A DNA stretch of 64,000 nucleotides from assembly GCF_001883705.2 (NCBI RefSeq), contig NZ_MDEQ02000025.1, positions 1 through 64,000 on the forward strand, given 5' to 3'. The DNA is from Burkholderia catarinensis (GTDB lineage Bacteria > Pseudomonadota > Gammaproteobacteria > Burkholderiales > Burkholderiaceae). A model generated the notes under the pieces. It was not told the DNA's origin and did no database searches. It saw only the letters and a program-made list of their open reading frames with translations. Both the position numbers and the translations under genes were made by a program. This document shows, one piece after another, positions 44,059 through 53,183 of the stretch. Numbering within the stretch: the stretch's first letter is position 1; each line of letters starts with the position of its first letter.

Positions 44059-46287
44059 TCAGCGGAACAGCTTCAGCCAGTCGAACAGGCCCGGATGCTG
44101 CGGGCGCCGCTTCGGCGCCGGTGCGCTGCGCGGCCGGAAGTCGGGCGAGAACTGCGCGTGCGGATCGATCGCACGCGCGCGCAGCGCCGCATCGTAGAAC
44201 GTGCCGACGATCGGCAGCGCGCTGTGCGCGCCCGCGCCCCAGTAGTCGCTGCGCAGCGTCACGCTGCCGTCGTCGAAGCCGACCCACGCGCCGGCCACGA
44301 GTTGCGGATGCATCAGGATGAACCAGCCGTCCGCGTTGTCCTGCGTCGTGCCGGTCTTGCCGGCGACATCGATGCGGATCCCGTAGCGCGAGCGGATGTC
44401 GGCGCCGGTGCCGCGATCGACGACATCGCGCATCACGTCGACGAGCGTCTGCGCGGCGGCGGCCGGCAGCGCGCGTTCGGGCGGCGCGCTGCCGAAGGCG
44501 GCGAGCACCTTGCCGTCGCGATCCTCGATCCGCGTAATCATCTGCGGCGCGACGTACACGCCGCGGTTCGCGATCGTGCCGTACGCGGACACCATCTCCT
44601 TCAGCGTGACGGGGCTCGTGCCGAGCGCGAGCGACGGCACCGCGTCGAGCGGGCTCTCACGCACGCCCATCGCGCGAGCGAGTTGCGCGACTTTCGCGGC
44701 GCCTTCGTGCTGCATCACCTGCGCGGTGATGCGGTTGCGCGACAGCGCGAGCGCGTCGCGCAGCGTCATCGGTTCGCCCGTGGGCGGCTCCTCGTCGGTG
44801 GGGCGCCAGACCGCGCGGCCGTCGATCGGGATCGCAACGGGGCGATCGACGAACGTATCGCCCGGCCGCATGCCGTCGGCGAACGCGGCGCCATAGACGA
44901 ACGGCTTGAACGTCGAGCCCGGCTGGCGCCGCGCCTGCGCGACGTGATCGAACGGCTCGCTGCCGAAATCGGGACTGCCGACCCACGCCCGGATCGCGCC
45001 GTTGCGCGGATCGATCGCGACGAAGCCGGCCTGCACCTGCGTCTTGCGCTCGCACAGCGCGCGCATGAACTCCCGATTGGTGCCGAGCTGCTTCAGCACC
45101 GCGACATCGGTGAGCCCCGTGTCGCGGGCCTGCCGATAGTCGGGCGTCTGGCGGATGAAGCCGCGGAACAGGTCGTTGCGCAGCCCGCAGCCGGACGGGC
45201 CGCGCCATGCGCCGTCGGCGATCGCCTGCAGCCGTTCCGTCTGTTGCGTCAGCGCCTGCGTTGCCATGTCCTGCAACTGTGCGTCGAGCGTCGTGCGCAC
45301 GACGAGGCCGTCCGAGTACAGATCGTAGTTGTTGCGATCGGCCCACGCGATCAGCCATTTGCGCAGCTGCACCGCGAAGTGCGGGGCCAGGCCCGGCTGC
45401 CCCGACTGCGGCTCGAAGTCGACGCGCAGCGGCCGGCGCTGCAGTTTCGCGAGCTGCTGCGGGCTCAGCATGTGCATCTGCGCCATCCGGCCGAGAACGA
45501 TGTTGCGCCGCTGCACCGCGCGCTCCGGGTTCAGCACCGGGTTGTAGTAGCTGTTGCCCTTCAGCATCCCGACGAGCGTCGCGCTTTCGACGATGTCGAG
45601 CTGGTCGGCCGACTTGCCGAAGTAGGTGCGCGCGGCCATTTCGACGCCGTACGCGTTGTACAGGAACGGCACGGTATTCAGGTAGGTCTCGAGAATCTCG
45701 TCCTTGCTGTACACCGACTCGATCTTGAACGCGGTGATCAGCTCCTTCACCTTGCGCGTGAGCGTCGGCGCGCGGCCGACTTCGTCCGGATACAGGTTGC
45801 GCGCGAGCTGCTGCGTAATCGTCGAGCCGCCCTGGCGGGCGCCCGAGAACGTGTGCAGCCCGGCCGCGATCGTGCGGCGCCAGTCGATGCCGTGATGCGC
45901 GTAGAAGCGGTGGTCCTCGGTCGCGATCAGCGCGTCGACCATGTGCGGCGAGATCTGCTTGAGCGGCACCCATTCGCGGTTGACGGGCCGGAACTCGGCG
46001 ATCAGCTGGCCGTCGGCGGACAGCACGCGTGCGGGGCGGTCGATGCGCGCCTTGCGGATGTCTCCGATGCTCGGCGTGAACGGGACGAACGCGAGCAGCA
46101 CCAGCAGGCCCAGCACCGGTATCGCGGCGAGCGTCAGCGCGACGCCGCGGCGCGTCGGGTGACGCAGGCGATGCAGCACGCCGGCGCACAGCGCGCGGAT
46201 GCGCGCGCCGCAGGCGGCGGCGAACGGTGCGACGCGGGCGCGGCAATGGCGCCACGCATCTCGGAGAAGCGGCACGAAGCGATTCAA
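44059..46287 (-). CDS. Class A penicillin-binding protein (PBP1A-like)
   Basis: A 742-residue bifunctional peptidoglycan synthase. One N-terminal membrane anchor (about residues 50-70) precedes a GT51 glycosyltransferase domain with catalytic Glu124 in EDHRFYAHHGID and GGSTITQQLARNL. The transpeptidase domain has Ser458 in GSTFK, SRN in ALSRNRIT and the KTG box in GKTGTTQDNADG. It polymerises glycan strands and cross-links them at the inner membrane. It is somewhat shorter than typical MrcA and may be an accessory PBP1. The gene stands alone. Confidence 0.93.
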   Translation of the reverse strand: MNRFVPLLRDAWRHCRARVAPFAAACGARIRALCAGVLHRLRHPTRRGVALTLAAIPVLGLLVLLAFVPFTPSIGDIRKARIDRPARVLSADGQLIAEFRPVNREWVPLKQISPHMVDALIATEDHRFYAHHGIDWRRTIAAGLHTFSGARQGGSTITQQLARNLYPDEVGRAPTLTRKVKELITAFKIESVYSKDEILETYLNTVPFLYNAYGVEMAARTYFGKSADQLDIVESATLVGMLKGNSYYNPVLNPERAVQRRNIVLGRMAQMHMLSPQQLAKLQRRPLRVDFEPQSGQPGLAPHFAVQLRKWLIAWADRNNYDLYSDGLVVRTTLDAQLQDMATQALTQQTERLQAIADGAWRGPSGCGLRNDLFRGFIRQTPDYRQARDTGLTDVAVLKQLGTNREFMRALCERKTQVQAGFVAIDPRNGAIRAWVGSPDFGSEPFDHVAQARRQPGSTFKPFVYGAAFADGMRPGDTFVDRPVAIPIDGRAVWRPTDEEPPTGEPMTLRDALALSRNRITAQVMQHEGAAKVAQLARAMGVRESPLDAVPSLALGTSPVTLKEMVSAYGTIANRGVYVAPQMITRIEDRDGKVLAAFGSAPPERALPAAAAQTLVDVMRDVVDRGTGADIRSRYGIRIDVAGKTGTTQDNADGWFILMHPQLVAGAWVGFDDGSVTLRSDYWGAGAHSALPIVGTFYDAALRARAIDPHAQFSPDFRPRSAPAPKRRPQHPGLFDWLKLFR

Positions 46288-46411
46288 GGCGGCAGGAGCG
46301 CGGATGGAAGAGGCGCGATCCTAGCAAACGACACACGTTCGCCGGCGGCTGAAACGGCCGTTTGCTTGCAGGATTTACAGACGATTACGTTTGTTGCCCG
46401 CCGACAACCTT

Positions 46412-47920
46412 TTACGGCGCGTGCGGCCGCGATTCCGCTGACGAAACCACGTCCGCGAGCCGCTGCGCGGCCGCCTCCATCTGCGCCCGCCCGAACCCGC
46501 CGAAGCCGAGCACGAGCCCCGGGCGGGCCGTGCCCGGCGCGAACATCGGCGACACCGCGCGCACCGCGACGCCGGCCTGCGCCGCGCGCGCGACCACGTC
46601 GAGATCGTCGATTCCTTCCGCAAGCCACAGCACGACGTGCATCCCCTGGTCGCCCGGCTGCACCCACGCGCGTTCGCGCGGCAGCCGCGCGCCGAGCGTG
46701 TCGATCAGCAGTGCGCGCTGTTCCGCATACACGCCGCGGACGCGGCGGATGTGGCGGTCGAGATGGCCTTCCGCGATGAACGCGGCCAGCACGTGCTGGT
46801 CGGCGGTCGGCGCATGGCGATCCATCAGCACGCGCGCGCCGCAGAACGCGGGCACGAGATCGTCGGGCGCGATCACGTAGCCGAGCCGCAGCGACGGAAA
46901 CAGGATCTTGCTGAACGTGCCGAGATAGATCACGCGGTCGGGGTCGAGACCCTGCAACGACGGGAACGGATAGCCCTCGTAGCGCAGCTCGCTGTCGTAA
47001 TCGTCCTCGACCACCCACGCGCGATGCGCGCGCGCCCACGCGAGCAGCGCGTTGCGCCGCGCCATGCTCAGCGGCATGCCGAGCGGGTACTGGTGCGACG
47101 GCGTGACGAACGCGGCACGCGCATGCGGCGCGATGCGGATGCCCGCGTCGACGTCGAGGCCGTCGGCGTCGACGGGCACCCGCACCATCGCGCCGCGCCG
47201 CCCGGTGCTTTCGAGCAGCGCGGTGATGCCGCGATAGGCCGGATTCTCGACCCACGCCTGGTCGTCCGCGCCGAGCAGCACCTGGCTCGCGAGATGCAGC
47301 CCCTGCTGCGTGCCGCTCGTGATCACGACCTGGTCGGCATGGCAGCGCACCGAGCGCGACCGGCGCACGTAGTCGGCGATCGCCTCGCGCAGCGGCAGCG
47401 CGCCTTGCGGATCGGCATAGCCGGACGGCGCGCCGGCGCCGCGCGCGCGCAGCCGGTTGCCGAGCCGGCGCCAGATGTCGTCGGGCGCGGTGAGGCCGAC
47501 CGGCACCGAGATTGCGAACGGCGTGGCCGGCAGCGGCCGGAATTCGGTGGCGATTCGCGCGAAGGTGGCGGCCGGTTCGGGCAGCCCGGCGCGCGGCGAG
47601 CGCCGGCGTCGGGCGGGCGGTTCCGGGGCGTCGACGGGCGGTGGCTCCGCGAGCGCGTTCGCGACCCGCGTGCCCGCGCCGCCGCGCGATTCGAGGAAGC
47701 CTTCGGCGATGAGCTGCGCATACGCATCGACGACGGTGCCGCGCGCAACCTGCAGCGCCGCCGCCAGCAACCTTGTGGACGGCAGCGTGTCGCCCGGACG
47801 GACGTCGCCGCGGCGCACGGCTTCGCGCAGCGCCTGCGCGAGCTGGCGGCTCAGGTCGCCGGCCGCGCGGTCGAGCGCGCCGAGCGACGGGATTTCGACG
47901 ATCCGGGCCGTTCTTGCCAT
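46412..47920 (-). CDS. MocR/PdxR-type regulator: GntR winged helix fused to an aminotransferase fold
   Basis: A 502-residue protein. A GntR DNA-binding domain (about residues 10-80, with RRGDVRPGDTLPSTRLLAAALQVARGTVVDAY) is joined by an Arg/Pro-rich linker to a fold-type-I aminotransferase domain with the PLP lysine Lys338 in GTFSKILFPSLRLGY. Such proteins use PLP-bound ligands to switch transcription, for example of vitamin B6, GABA or taurine genes. The divergent neighbour is a PaiB-like FMN-binding protein. ATG 47920 is preferred; an in-frame ATG nine codons upstream (47947) would overlap the possible operator. Confidence 0.92.
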   Translation of the reverse strand: MARTARIVEIPSLGALDRAAGDLSRQLAQALREAVRRGDVRPGDTLPSTRLLAAALQVARGTVVDAYAQLIAEGFLESRGGAGTRVANALAEPPPVDAPEPPARRRRSPRAGLPEPAATFARIATEFRPLPATPFAISVPVGLTAPDDIWRRLGNRLRARGAGAPSGYADPQGALPLREAIADYVRRSRSVRCHADQVVITSGTQQGLHLASQVLLGADDQAWVENPAYRGITALLESTGRRGAMVRVPVDADGLDVDAGIRIAPHARAAFVTPSHQYPLGMPLSMARRNALLAWARAHRAWVVEDDYDSELRYEGYPFPSLQGLDPDRVIYLGTFSKILFPSLRLGYVIAPDDLVPAFCGARVLMDRHAPTADQHVLAAFIAEGHLDRHIRRVRGVYAEQRALLIDTLGARLPRERAWVQPGDQGMHVVLWLAEGIDDLDVVARAAQAGVAVRAVSPMFAPGTARPGLVLGFGGFGRAQMEAAAQRLADVVSSAESRPHAP

Positions 47921-47922
47921 GA

Positions 47923-47970
47923 TTCTGGTCTGCTGAAATTGTTCCAATCCGGCTCTACAGAATAAACCAG
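47923..47970. promoter_or_regulatory. Possible MocR operator between divergent genes
   Basis: TTCTGGT at 47923-47929 is mirrored by two nearby blocks, CAGAA at 47958-47962 and ACCAG at 47966-47970, forming nested inverted half-sites in the 123-bp gap. MocR proteins bind such separated half-sites. This is weak evidence and rests on position. Confidence 0.35.
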
Positions 47971-48043
47971 TTTGGGATCACAATCGGCGGACGACGGGCC
48001 CGCGCCCGCGCCATTTCAACCCCTGCACGACCGTGGAGCCGAC

Positions 48044-48682
48044 ATGTACGTCCCCGCCGATTTCAACGAGCCCGACCCCGACGCGCTGCGCGAGCTGATC
48101 GTGCAGCATCCGTTCGGCAGCCTGATCACGCATGGCAAGAGCGGGCTCGACGCGAATCACATCCCGTTCGAACTGCTGCCCGACGATGGCGGGCTCGGCG
48201 AGCTGCACGCGCACGTCGCGCGCGCGAATCCGGTCTGGCAGGACATCGCGGACGGCGACGAGGTGCTCGTGATCTTCCGTGCCGGCGACGCATACATCTC
48301 GCCGAACTGGTATCCGAGCAAGCATGCGGCGCACCGGCAGGTGCCGACGTGGAACTACGTGGTCGTGCATGCGCATGGCCGCATCACGGTGCGCGACGAC
48401 GAGAAATTCGTGCGCGGCTTGGTCGCCCGGCTGACGCGCACGCACGAGGCGTCGCAGCCGGTGCCGTGGAAGATGGGCGATGCGCCGAAGGATTATCTCG
48501 ACACGATGCTGCAGTCGATCGTCGGGCTGCAGATCGAGATCACGCGGCTGGTCGGCAAGCGCAAGCTCGGGCAGAACAAGGCCGAAGCCGATATCCGCGG
48601 TGCGGGCGACGCGCTGGTCGCGGGCGGGAATCTTGCGATCGGCGAAGCGATGCTGGCGGCAGCCGACGCGAAGCGCGAGTGA
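48044..48682 (+). CDS. PaiB-like FMN-binding protein
   Basis: A 212-residue soluble protein with the split-barrel FMN-binding fold. MYVPADFNEPDPDALRELIVQHPFGSLIT at the N-terminus and SPNWYPSKHAAHRQVPTWNY in the middle are typical of PaiB-family proteins, often annotated as negative transcriptional regulators, although direct DNA binding is poorly supported. It is divergent from the MocR regulator, which points to a role in PLP or FMN-linked metabolism. ATG 48044 gives the family N-terminus; the upstream frame is not typical. Confidence 0.87.
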   Translation: MYVPADFNEPDPDALRELIVQHPFGSLITHGKSGLDANHIPFELLPDDGGLGELHAHVARANPVWQDIADGDEVLVIFRAGDAYISPNWYPSKHAAHRQVPTWNYVVVHAHGRITVRDDEKFVRGLVARLTRTHEASQPVPWKMGDAPKDYLDTMLQSIVGLQIEITRLVGKRKLGQNKAEADIRGAGDALVAGGNLAIGEAMLAAADAKRE

Positions 48683-48743
48683 GCGCACGAGACATGCAGA
48701 CACGCGCGGGCGAGGGCGGGGGCCATGCCCGCGCGCAGGCAGC

Positions 48744-49325
48744 TTACTGCGTGCGTGTCGTTCCCTTCATTCCTTCTCCCGCCTGCGCGAGCGCACCGCG
48801 GATCGCCGCCTCGGTCTTGTCGTACCCGCCTTCGCCATAGCGCGTATAGATAACCTTCCCGTTCGCATCGATCAGGTACAGCGCGGGCCAGTACTGGTTG
48901 CCGTACGCGCGCCACGTGTCGTAGCGGTTGTCCTGCGCGACCGGATACTGGATGCCGAAGCGCTTGATCGCATCGGCGACGTTGCCCGCGTCGCGTTCGA
49001 ACGGATATTCGGGCGTATGCACGCCGACCACGACGAGCCCCTGGTCGCGATACTTCCGGTACCAGTCGTTCACGTAGGGAATCGTATGAATGCAGTTGAT
49101 GCACGAGTACGTCCAGAAATCGACGAGCACGACCTTGCCGTGCAACTGGCCCAGCGTCAGCGGCGCGCTGTTGTGCCAGCGGTCGATGCCGGTGAAATCG
49201 GGCGCAAGCATGCCGGCCACCGAGGCCTGCATGCTTGCGTCGTCGCGGGTGCCGGCGAAGGCGGCGAGCCCGGCCGTGGCGGCGAGGGCGATGACGAGGG
49301 CAGCGGTCTTGAGTCGGGGCAGCAT
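48744..49325 (-). CDS. Exported thioredoxin-like (redoxin) protein
   Basis: A 193-residue protein. A signal peptide or membrane anchor spans about residues 1-24 (KTAALVIALAATAGLAAFAG). The thioredoxin fold has the active-site motif SCINCIH with Cys75 and Cys78, preceded by KVVLVDFWTY. The longer YNDWYRKYRD-type insertion matches periplasmic TlpA/DipZ-C-terminal-like reductases. It probably reduces disulfides or peroxides in the periplasm. It is divergent from a two-component regulator pair across 223 bp. Confidence 0.88.
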   Translation of the reverse strand: MLPRLKTAALVIALAATAGLAAFAGTRDDASMQASVAGMLAPDFTGIDRWHNSAPLTLGQLHGKVVLVDFWTYSCINCIHTIPYVNDWYRKYRDQGLVVVGVHTPEYPFERDAGNVADAIKRFGIQYPVAQDNRYDTWRAYGNQYWPALYLIDANGKVIYTRYGEGGYDKTEAAIRGALAQAGEGMKGTTRTQ

Positions 49326-49466
49326 GGCGTTCTCCTGAGCGGGAGGCCGCCGCTCGGGGGCGGCGGCCGGACGGGTTTCGACAGGCCCCATTAGGCTGCG
49401 CCGACGTATCCGCGATGTGTCCGGCAAGCCGCGCGTATGCAATGTTGTGTGTCGCCACGGCGGCGC

Positions 49467-49508
49467 GATACATTGGGATACAAACGCGAGCCCGCCGTGC
49501 GGTATAAC
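49467..49508 (+). promoter_or_regulatory. Tandem GATACA repeats and promoter ahead of the response-regulator gene
   Basis: GATACA occurs at 49467-49472 and again at 49477-49482, exactly 10 bp apart, the spacing of OmpR-family half-sites. TATAAC at 49503-49508 is a good -10 element; a weak -35 would fall at 49480-49485, overlapping the second repeat. The arrangement suggests direct autoregulation. Confidence 0.5.
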
Positions 49509-49548
49509 AGCGGACATCCAGCCCGAACCACGACACCGACAACGACTC

Positions 49549-50289
49549 ATGGACAAGATCGATCACGTGCTGATCGTCGACGACGATCGCGCGATCCGCG
49601 AACTGATCGCGGACTACCTGGAGAAGAACGGCATGCGCGTGTCGCTGGCCGCGAACGGCCGCGAGATGCGCAACGTGCTGGACGACGGCGCGCCCGACCT
49701 GATCGTGCTCGACCTGATGATGCCCGGCGAGGACGGCCTCTCGCTGTGCCGCGACCTGCGCGCCGGCAGGTTCCGCACGGTGCCCGTGCTGATGCTGACT
49801 GCACGCGGCGAGGAAACCGACCGCATCATCGGCCTCGAGATGGGCGCCGACGACTATCTGGCCAAGCCGTTCGCGGTACGCGAGCTGCTCGCGCGGATCC
49901 GCTCGGTGCTGCGCCGCGCGCGCATGCTGCCACCCGGCATGCAGGTGACGGAAACGGCCGAGCTGCTCGCGTTCGGCGAATGGCGGCTCGACACGACCGG
50001 GCGCCACCTGCTCGACGCCGAGGGCACGCTGGTCGCGCTGAGCGGCGCCGAATACCGGCTGCTGCGGGTCTTCCTCGACAACCCGCAGCGCGTGCTGACG
50101 CGCGACCAGTTGCTCAATCTCACGCAGGGGCGGCAGTCGGACCCGTTCGACCGGTCGATCGACCTGCTCGTGAGCCGGCTGCGCCAGCGGCTGCGCGACG
50201 GCGCGCGCGAACCGCGCTACATCAAGACGCTGCGCAACGAGGGCTATGTGTTCTCGTCGGCCGTGACCGCCGTCGACGGTACGCCATGA
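49549..50289 (+). CDS. OmpR-family response regulator
   Basis: A 246-residue regulator. The receiver domain (about 1-122) has the acidic pocket VDDDR, phospho-acceptor Asp55 in LIVLDLMMPG, TARGE and the Lys in ADDYLAKPFAVREL. The winged-helix output domain follows, ending NEGYVFSSA. It overlaps the downstream kinase gene by 4 bp (ATGA), so the two are translationally coupled. Its stimulus is unknown. The divergent thioredoxin gene is a candidate target. Confidence 0.94.
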   Translation: MDKIDHVLIVDDDRAIRELIADYLEKNGMRVSLAANGREMRNVLDDGAPDLIVLDLMMPGEDGLSLCRDLRAGRFRTVPVLMLTARGEETDRIIGLEMGADDYLAKPFAVRELLARIRSVLRRARMLPPGMQVTETAELLAFGEWRLDTTGRHLLDAEGTLVALSGAEYRLLRVFLDNPQRVLTRDQLLNLTQGRQSDPFDRSIDLLVSRLRQRLRDGAREPRYIKTLRNEGYVFSSAVTAVDGTP

Positions 50290-51608
50290 GCGCGCGCATG
50301 CCGTGGCACTGGCCGCGCTCGCTGTTCGCGCGGCTCGCGCTGATCCTGTGCGTGGGCCTCGCGCTCGCGCAGACGCTGTCGTTCTGGCTTACCGTGACCG
50401 AGCGTGACCAGGCGACCACCAACCTGATGATGGGCTACATCGAGCGCGAGGTCGCGAGTACGGTCGCGCTGCTCGACCACCTGCCGCCCGCCGAGCGGGC
50501 CGCTTGGCTGCCGCGCCTCGCGCGGCGCAGCTATACGTTCATCCTCGGGCCCGGCGAGACCGGCACGCCGCCGGAAGCGCGGCTGTCGGCGCGCGTCGAG
50601 CGGTCGATTTCCGACGGCATCGGCGGCGACTACCCGCTCACCGCGAACGCGATCCCCGGCGACCGCGAACATCTGCAGGTGCATCTGCGGCTGACCGACG
50701 GGTCGCCGCTGACGATCGACATCCATCCGATGTCGACGGTGCCGCTGTCGGGCTGGCTGCCGGTCGTGCTCGTGCTGCAGCTCGCGGTGCTGGCCGCGTG
50801 CTGCTGGCTCGCGGTGCGGCTCGCGACACGGCCGCTCAAGCAGCTCGCGCAGGCCGCCGACGCGCTCGGCCCCGACCTGAAGGGCGAGCGCCTGAACGAG
50901 GGCGGGCCGTCGGAAGTCGCGCGCGCCGCGCGGGCATTCAACGCGATGCAGGACCGCATCGCGCAGTACATGGCCGAGCGCATGCAGATCCTCGCATCGA
51001 TCTCGCACGACCTGCAGACGCCGATCACGCGGATGCGGTTGCGCGTCGACGTGATGGACGACGACGTGCAGGGCGCGAAGCTGCGCCAGGACCTGCTCGA
51101 GATGGAGCATCTGGTGAAGGAGGGCGTCGCGTATGCGCGGACGCTGCACGGCACCGAGGAGGCCGCGCGCCGCATCGATCTCGATGCGCTGCTCGACAGC
51201 ATCGTGTGCGACTACACGGATGCGGGGCAGGACGTCGCGCTGCACAGCCGCACGCCGCTCGCGCTCGTCACGCGGCCGAAGGCGCTGCGCCGCATCGTCG
51301 GCAATCTCGTCGACAACGCGCTGAAGTTCTCGGGCGCGGCCGAGATCGACGTGCAGGCCGCGCCGGACGGCGGCGCGGTGATTGCGGTGCTCGACCGCGG
51401 GCCCGGCATTCCGGACGATCAGCTCGACGCGGTGTTCGAGCCGTTCCGGCGCGTGGAGACGTCGCGCAACCGCGAGACGGGCGGCACGGGGCTCGGCCTG
51501 GCAATCGCGCGGCAACTCGCGCTCGCGATGGGCGGCACGCTCATGCTGAACAACCGGCCGGACGGCGGCGGGCTGGAGGCGAGGCTCACGCTCAGGAATG
51601 CGGCGTGA
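50286..51608 (+). CDS. EnvZ-like sensor histidine kinase
   Basis: A 440-residue inner-membrane kinase. Two membrane segments (about residues 16-36 and 155-180) flank a periplasmic domain. A HAMP linker leads to the dimerisation domain with His241 in ASISHDLQTPITRMRLRVD. The ATP-binding domain has the N box NLVDNALKFS and the G boxes DRGPGIP and GTGLGLAIA. It pairs with the preceding response regulator. The SHDLQTPITR motif is typical of EnvZ-like kinases. Confidence 0.94.
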   Translation: MSARMPWHWPRSLFARLALILCVGLALAQTLSFWLTVTERDQATTNLMMGYIEREVASTVALLDHLPPAERAAWLPRLARRSYTFILGPGETGTPPEARLSARVERSISDGIGGDYPLTANAIPGDREHLQVHLRLTDGSPLTIDIHPMSTVPLSGWLPVVLVLQLAVLAACCWLAVRLATRPLKQLAQAADALGPDLKGERLNEGGPSEVARAARAFNAMQDRIAQYMAERMQILASISHDLQTPITRMRLRVDVMDDDVQGAKLRQDLLEMEHLVKEGVAYARTLHGTEEAARRIDLDALLDSIVCDYTDAGQDVALHSRTPLALVTRPKALRRIVGNLVDNALKFSGAAEIDVQAAPDGGAVIAVLDRGPGIPDDQLDAVFEPFRRVETSRNRETGGTGLGLAIARQLALAMGGTLMLNNRPDGGGLEARLTLRNAA

Positions 51609-51647
51609 CGCGACGCGGCGCGTGAGCGTCGCGGTTTCGGGTTTGTG

Positions 51648-51677
51648 CCGAAGCCGAAGCTGAAGCTGAAGCTGAAG
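51648..51677. repeat. Five tandem copies of a hexamer (C[C/T]GAAG)
   Basis: Between the kinase stop and the hydrolase gene end, CCGAAG is repeated twice and CTGAAG three times without a break, 30 bp in all. It is a simple-sequence repeat in non-coding DNA and may vary in copy number between strains. Confidence 0.85.
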
Positions 51678-51686
51678 CGTGCGAGA

Positions 51687-52298
51687 TCAGATGCGCTGCA
51701 GGTGCACATCGACGAGCGGTGCGAGCGTGGGTGCATGCACGGCCGCGAGATCGTGCCGGCCGCCCGGCACGACATGCAATTGCGCATCGGGCAACCGTTC
51801 GAGCAGGCGCCGGCCGGCCGCGACGGGGCTGACCGGATCGTCGTCGCCCCACAGCAGCAGCGTCGGCTGCGCGATGCGGCCGATGTCCTGCGACAGGTCG
51901 GCGCGGAACGTCATGAACCAGTCGGGAAGCCGCGGGTTGGCTGCCGCGAAACCGGTGCGCCAGTCCTGCGCGCCGAGCCCTTCCATGTCGAGGCCGCCGG
52001 ACGTGACCGTCAGCACCAGATGCGTGACGAGGCCCGGCTTGTCGAGCGCCGCGCGCATCGCGATCACGCCGCCCATCGATTGCGCGATCACGGCGGTCGG
52101 CCGGTCGATCGTTTCAAGCACATGACTGACGAGGCTGTCGAAATCGTCGACGGCCGGATCGCGCGGCGTGTCGCCGAAGCCCGGATAGGCGACGATCCGT
52201 CGCTCGGCCGGATGCGTCAGCAGGCCGGCCAGCGGTTGCCAGAAGGCGGTGCTGCCCGATGCGCCGGGCAGGAAGAGCAGTTGCGACGGAACGGGCAT
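51687..52298 (-). CDS. Alpha/beta hydrolase
   Basis: A 203-residue soluble hydrolase of small size. The nucleophile elbow is AQSMGG with Ser74, an acid lies in WGDDDP (residues 150-155) and His182 in PGGRHDL completes the triad. LFLPGASGSTAFW contributes the oxyanion hole. Substrate is unknown; esterase or lactonase activity is possible. It converges with the sensor kinase gene and is followed upstream by a phosphoesterase gene on the same strand, 41 bp away, suggesting an operon. Confidence 0.88.
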   Translation of the reverse strand: MPVPSQLLFLPGASGSTAFWQPLAGLLTHPAERRIVAYPGFGDTPRDPAVDDFDSLVSHVLETIDRPTAVIAQSMGGVIAMRAALDKPGLVTHLVLTVTSGGLDMEGLGAQDWRTGFAAANPRLPDWFMTFRADLSQDIGRIAQPTLLLWGDDDPVSPVAAGRRLLERLPDAQLHVVPGGRHDLAAVHAPTLAPLVDVHLQRI

Positions 52299-52339
52299 GG
52301 CGGTGTGGTTTTCCTGTCAACGAAGCGGGGGCGGGCGTG

Positions 52340-53074
52340 TCAGCACCGGCCGGTGCGCAGCGCGACGGTCCAGTCGTCGCGCCCGCGCGATGCCGCGGTG
52401 GCGGCGGCCGTGTGCCAGTCGTATTCGACCGCATGGAATTCGACGTTCCAGCCGGCTGCCGTGCGCGACACCATCGCGTAGCGCGCATGCGGCGAGCCCG
52501 TTTCGATCCGGTGCGGATGCGGCAGGTCGTCCTCGTAGGCCTGCAGCCCGACGCTGCCCGGATTGACGATCAGCCGGCCGTCGGCGAGCTTCGCGGTGCG
52601 CGGCACGTGCGTGTGGCCGCACAGGATCAGCGACGCCGCCGTGCCGCCCGCGCGCTGCGCGATTTCATCGGACGTGGCCGCGCGGCAGCCGTCGGGCGTG
52701 ACCGTCTCGAGGAAATAGATGAGGTCGCTGGCCGGCGTGCCGTGCACCATCAGCACGTCGTCGCCGAGCGTCATGCGTTCGGGCAGCGCGGCGATCCAGT
52801 CGAGATGATCGGCGCGCAGCGTGTCGTGCGCCCAGCGATCCGACAGCCGCATCGACTCCCGATCGCCGGTGAGCAGTTGCCGTTCGTGATTGCCCCTGAC
52901 GGTCGGCAGGTCGAGCGCGATCAGGCGGTCGGCCGTCTCGGCCGGATGGAGCGCGCCCGACACGATGTCGCCGAGATTGACGATCACGTCGGCGCCGCGG
53001 CGGCGGACGTCGTCGAGCACCGCGTCGAGCGCGGCGAGGTTGCCGTGGATGTCGGAGAGCGCGGCGATTTTCAT
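52340..53074 (-). CDS. Calcineurin-like metallophosphoesterase (YfcE/MJ0936-type)
   Basis: A 244-residue enzyme with the metallophosphoesterase motifs in order: LSDIHGN, NLGDIVSGA, VRGNHE, VHGTP and CGHTHVP. All metal ligands are present. The family hydrolyses phosphodiesters, nucleotides or phosphoproteins. ATG 53074 begins MKIAALSDIHGN, the classic start. It lies just upstream of the hydrolase gene on the same strand. The natural substrate is unknown. Confidence 0.92.
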   Translation of the reverse strand: MKIAALSDIHGNLAALDAVLDDVRRRGADVIVNLGDIVSGALHPAETADRLIALDLPTVRGNHERQLLTGDRESMRLSDRWAHDTLRADHLDWIAALPERMTLGDDVLMVHGTPASDLIYFLETVTPDGCRAATSDEIAQRAGGTAASLILCGHTHVPRTAKLADGRLIVNPGSVGLQAYEDDLPHPHRIETGSPHARYAMVSRTAAGWNVEFHAVEYDWHTAAATAASRGRDDWTVALRTGRC

Positions 53075-53183
53075 GGTGGAGCGTCGATGAGGGGAACGGC
53101 GATTGTCGCCAATTCGGCGCGGGCCGTCCAATCGGGCGCATGCGAAGCCGTGAGCGGCTTCACGTGACGCCGCGGGTTGCGCG

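Noticed and set aside
43880..44287. Minus-strand open frame covering the NTF2-like remnant and the end of the penicillin-binding protein gene
   Set aside because: It is in a different frame from both the remnant and the penicillin-binding protein, so it is a chance frame.
44095..46779. Plus-strand open frame of 894 codons antisense to the penicillin-binding protein
   Set aside because: The penicillin-binding protein has all GT51 and transpeptidase motifs; the antisense frame is compositional.
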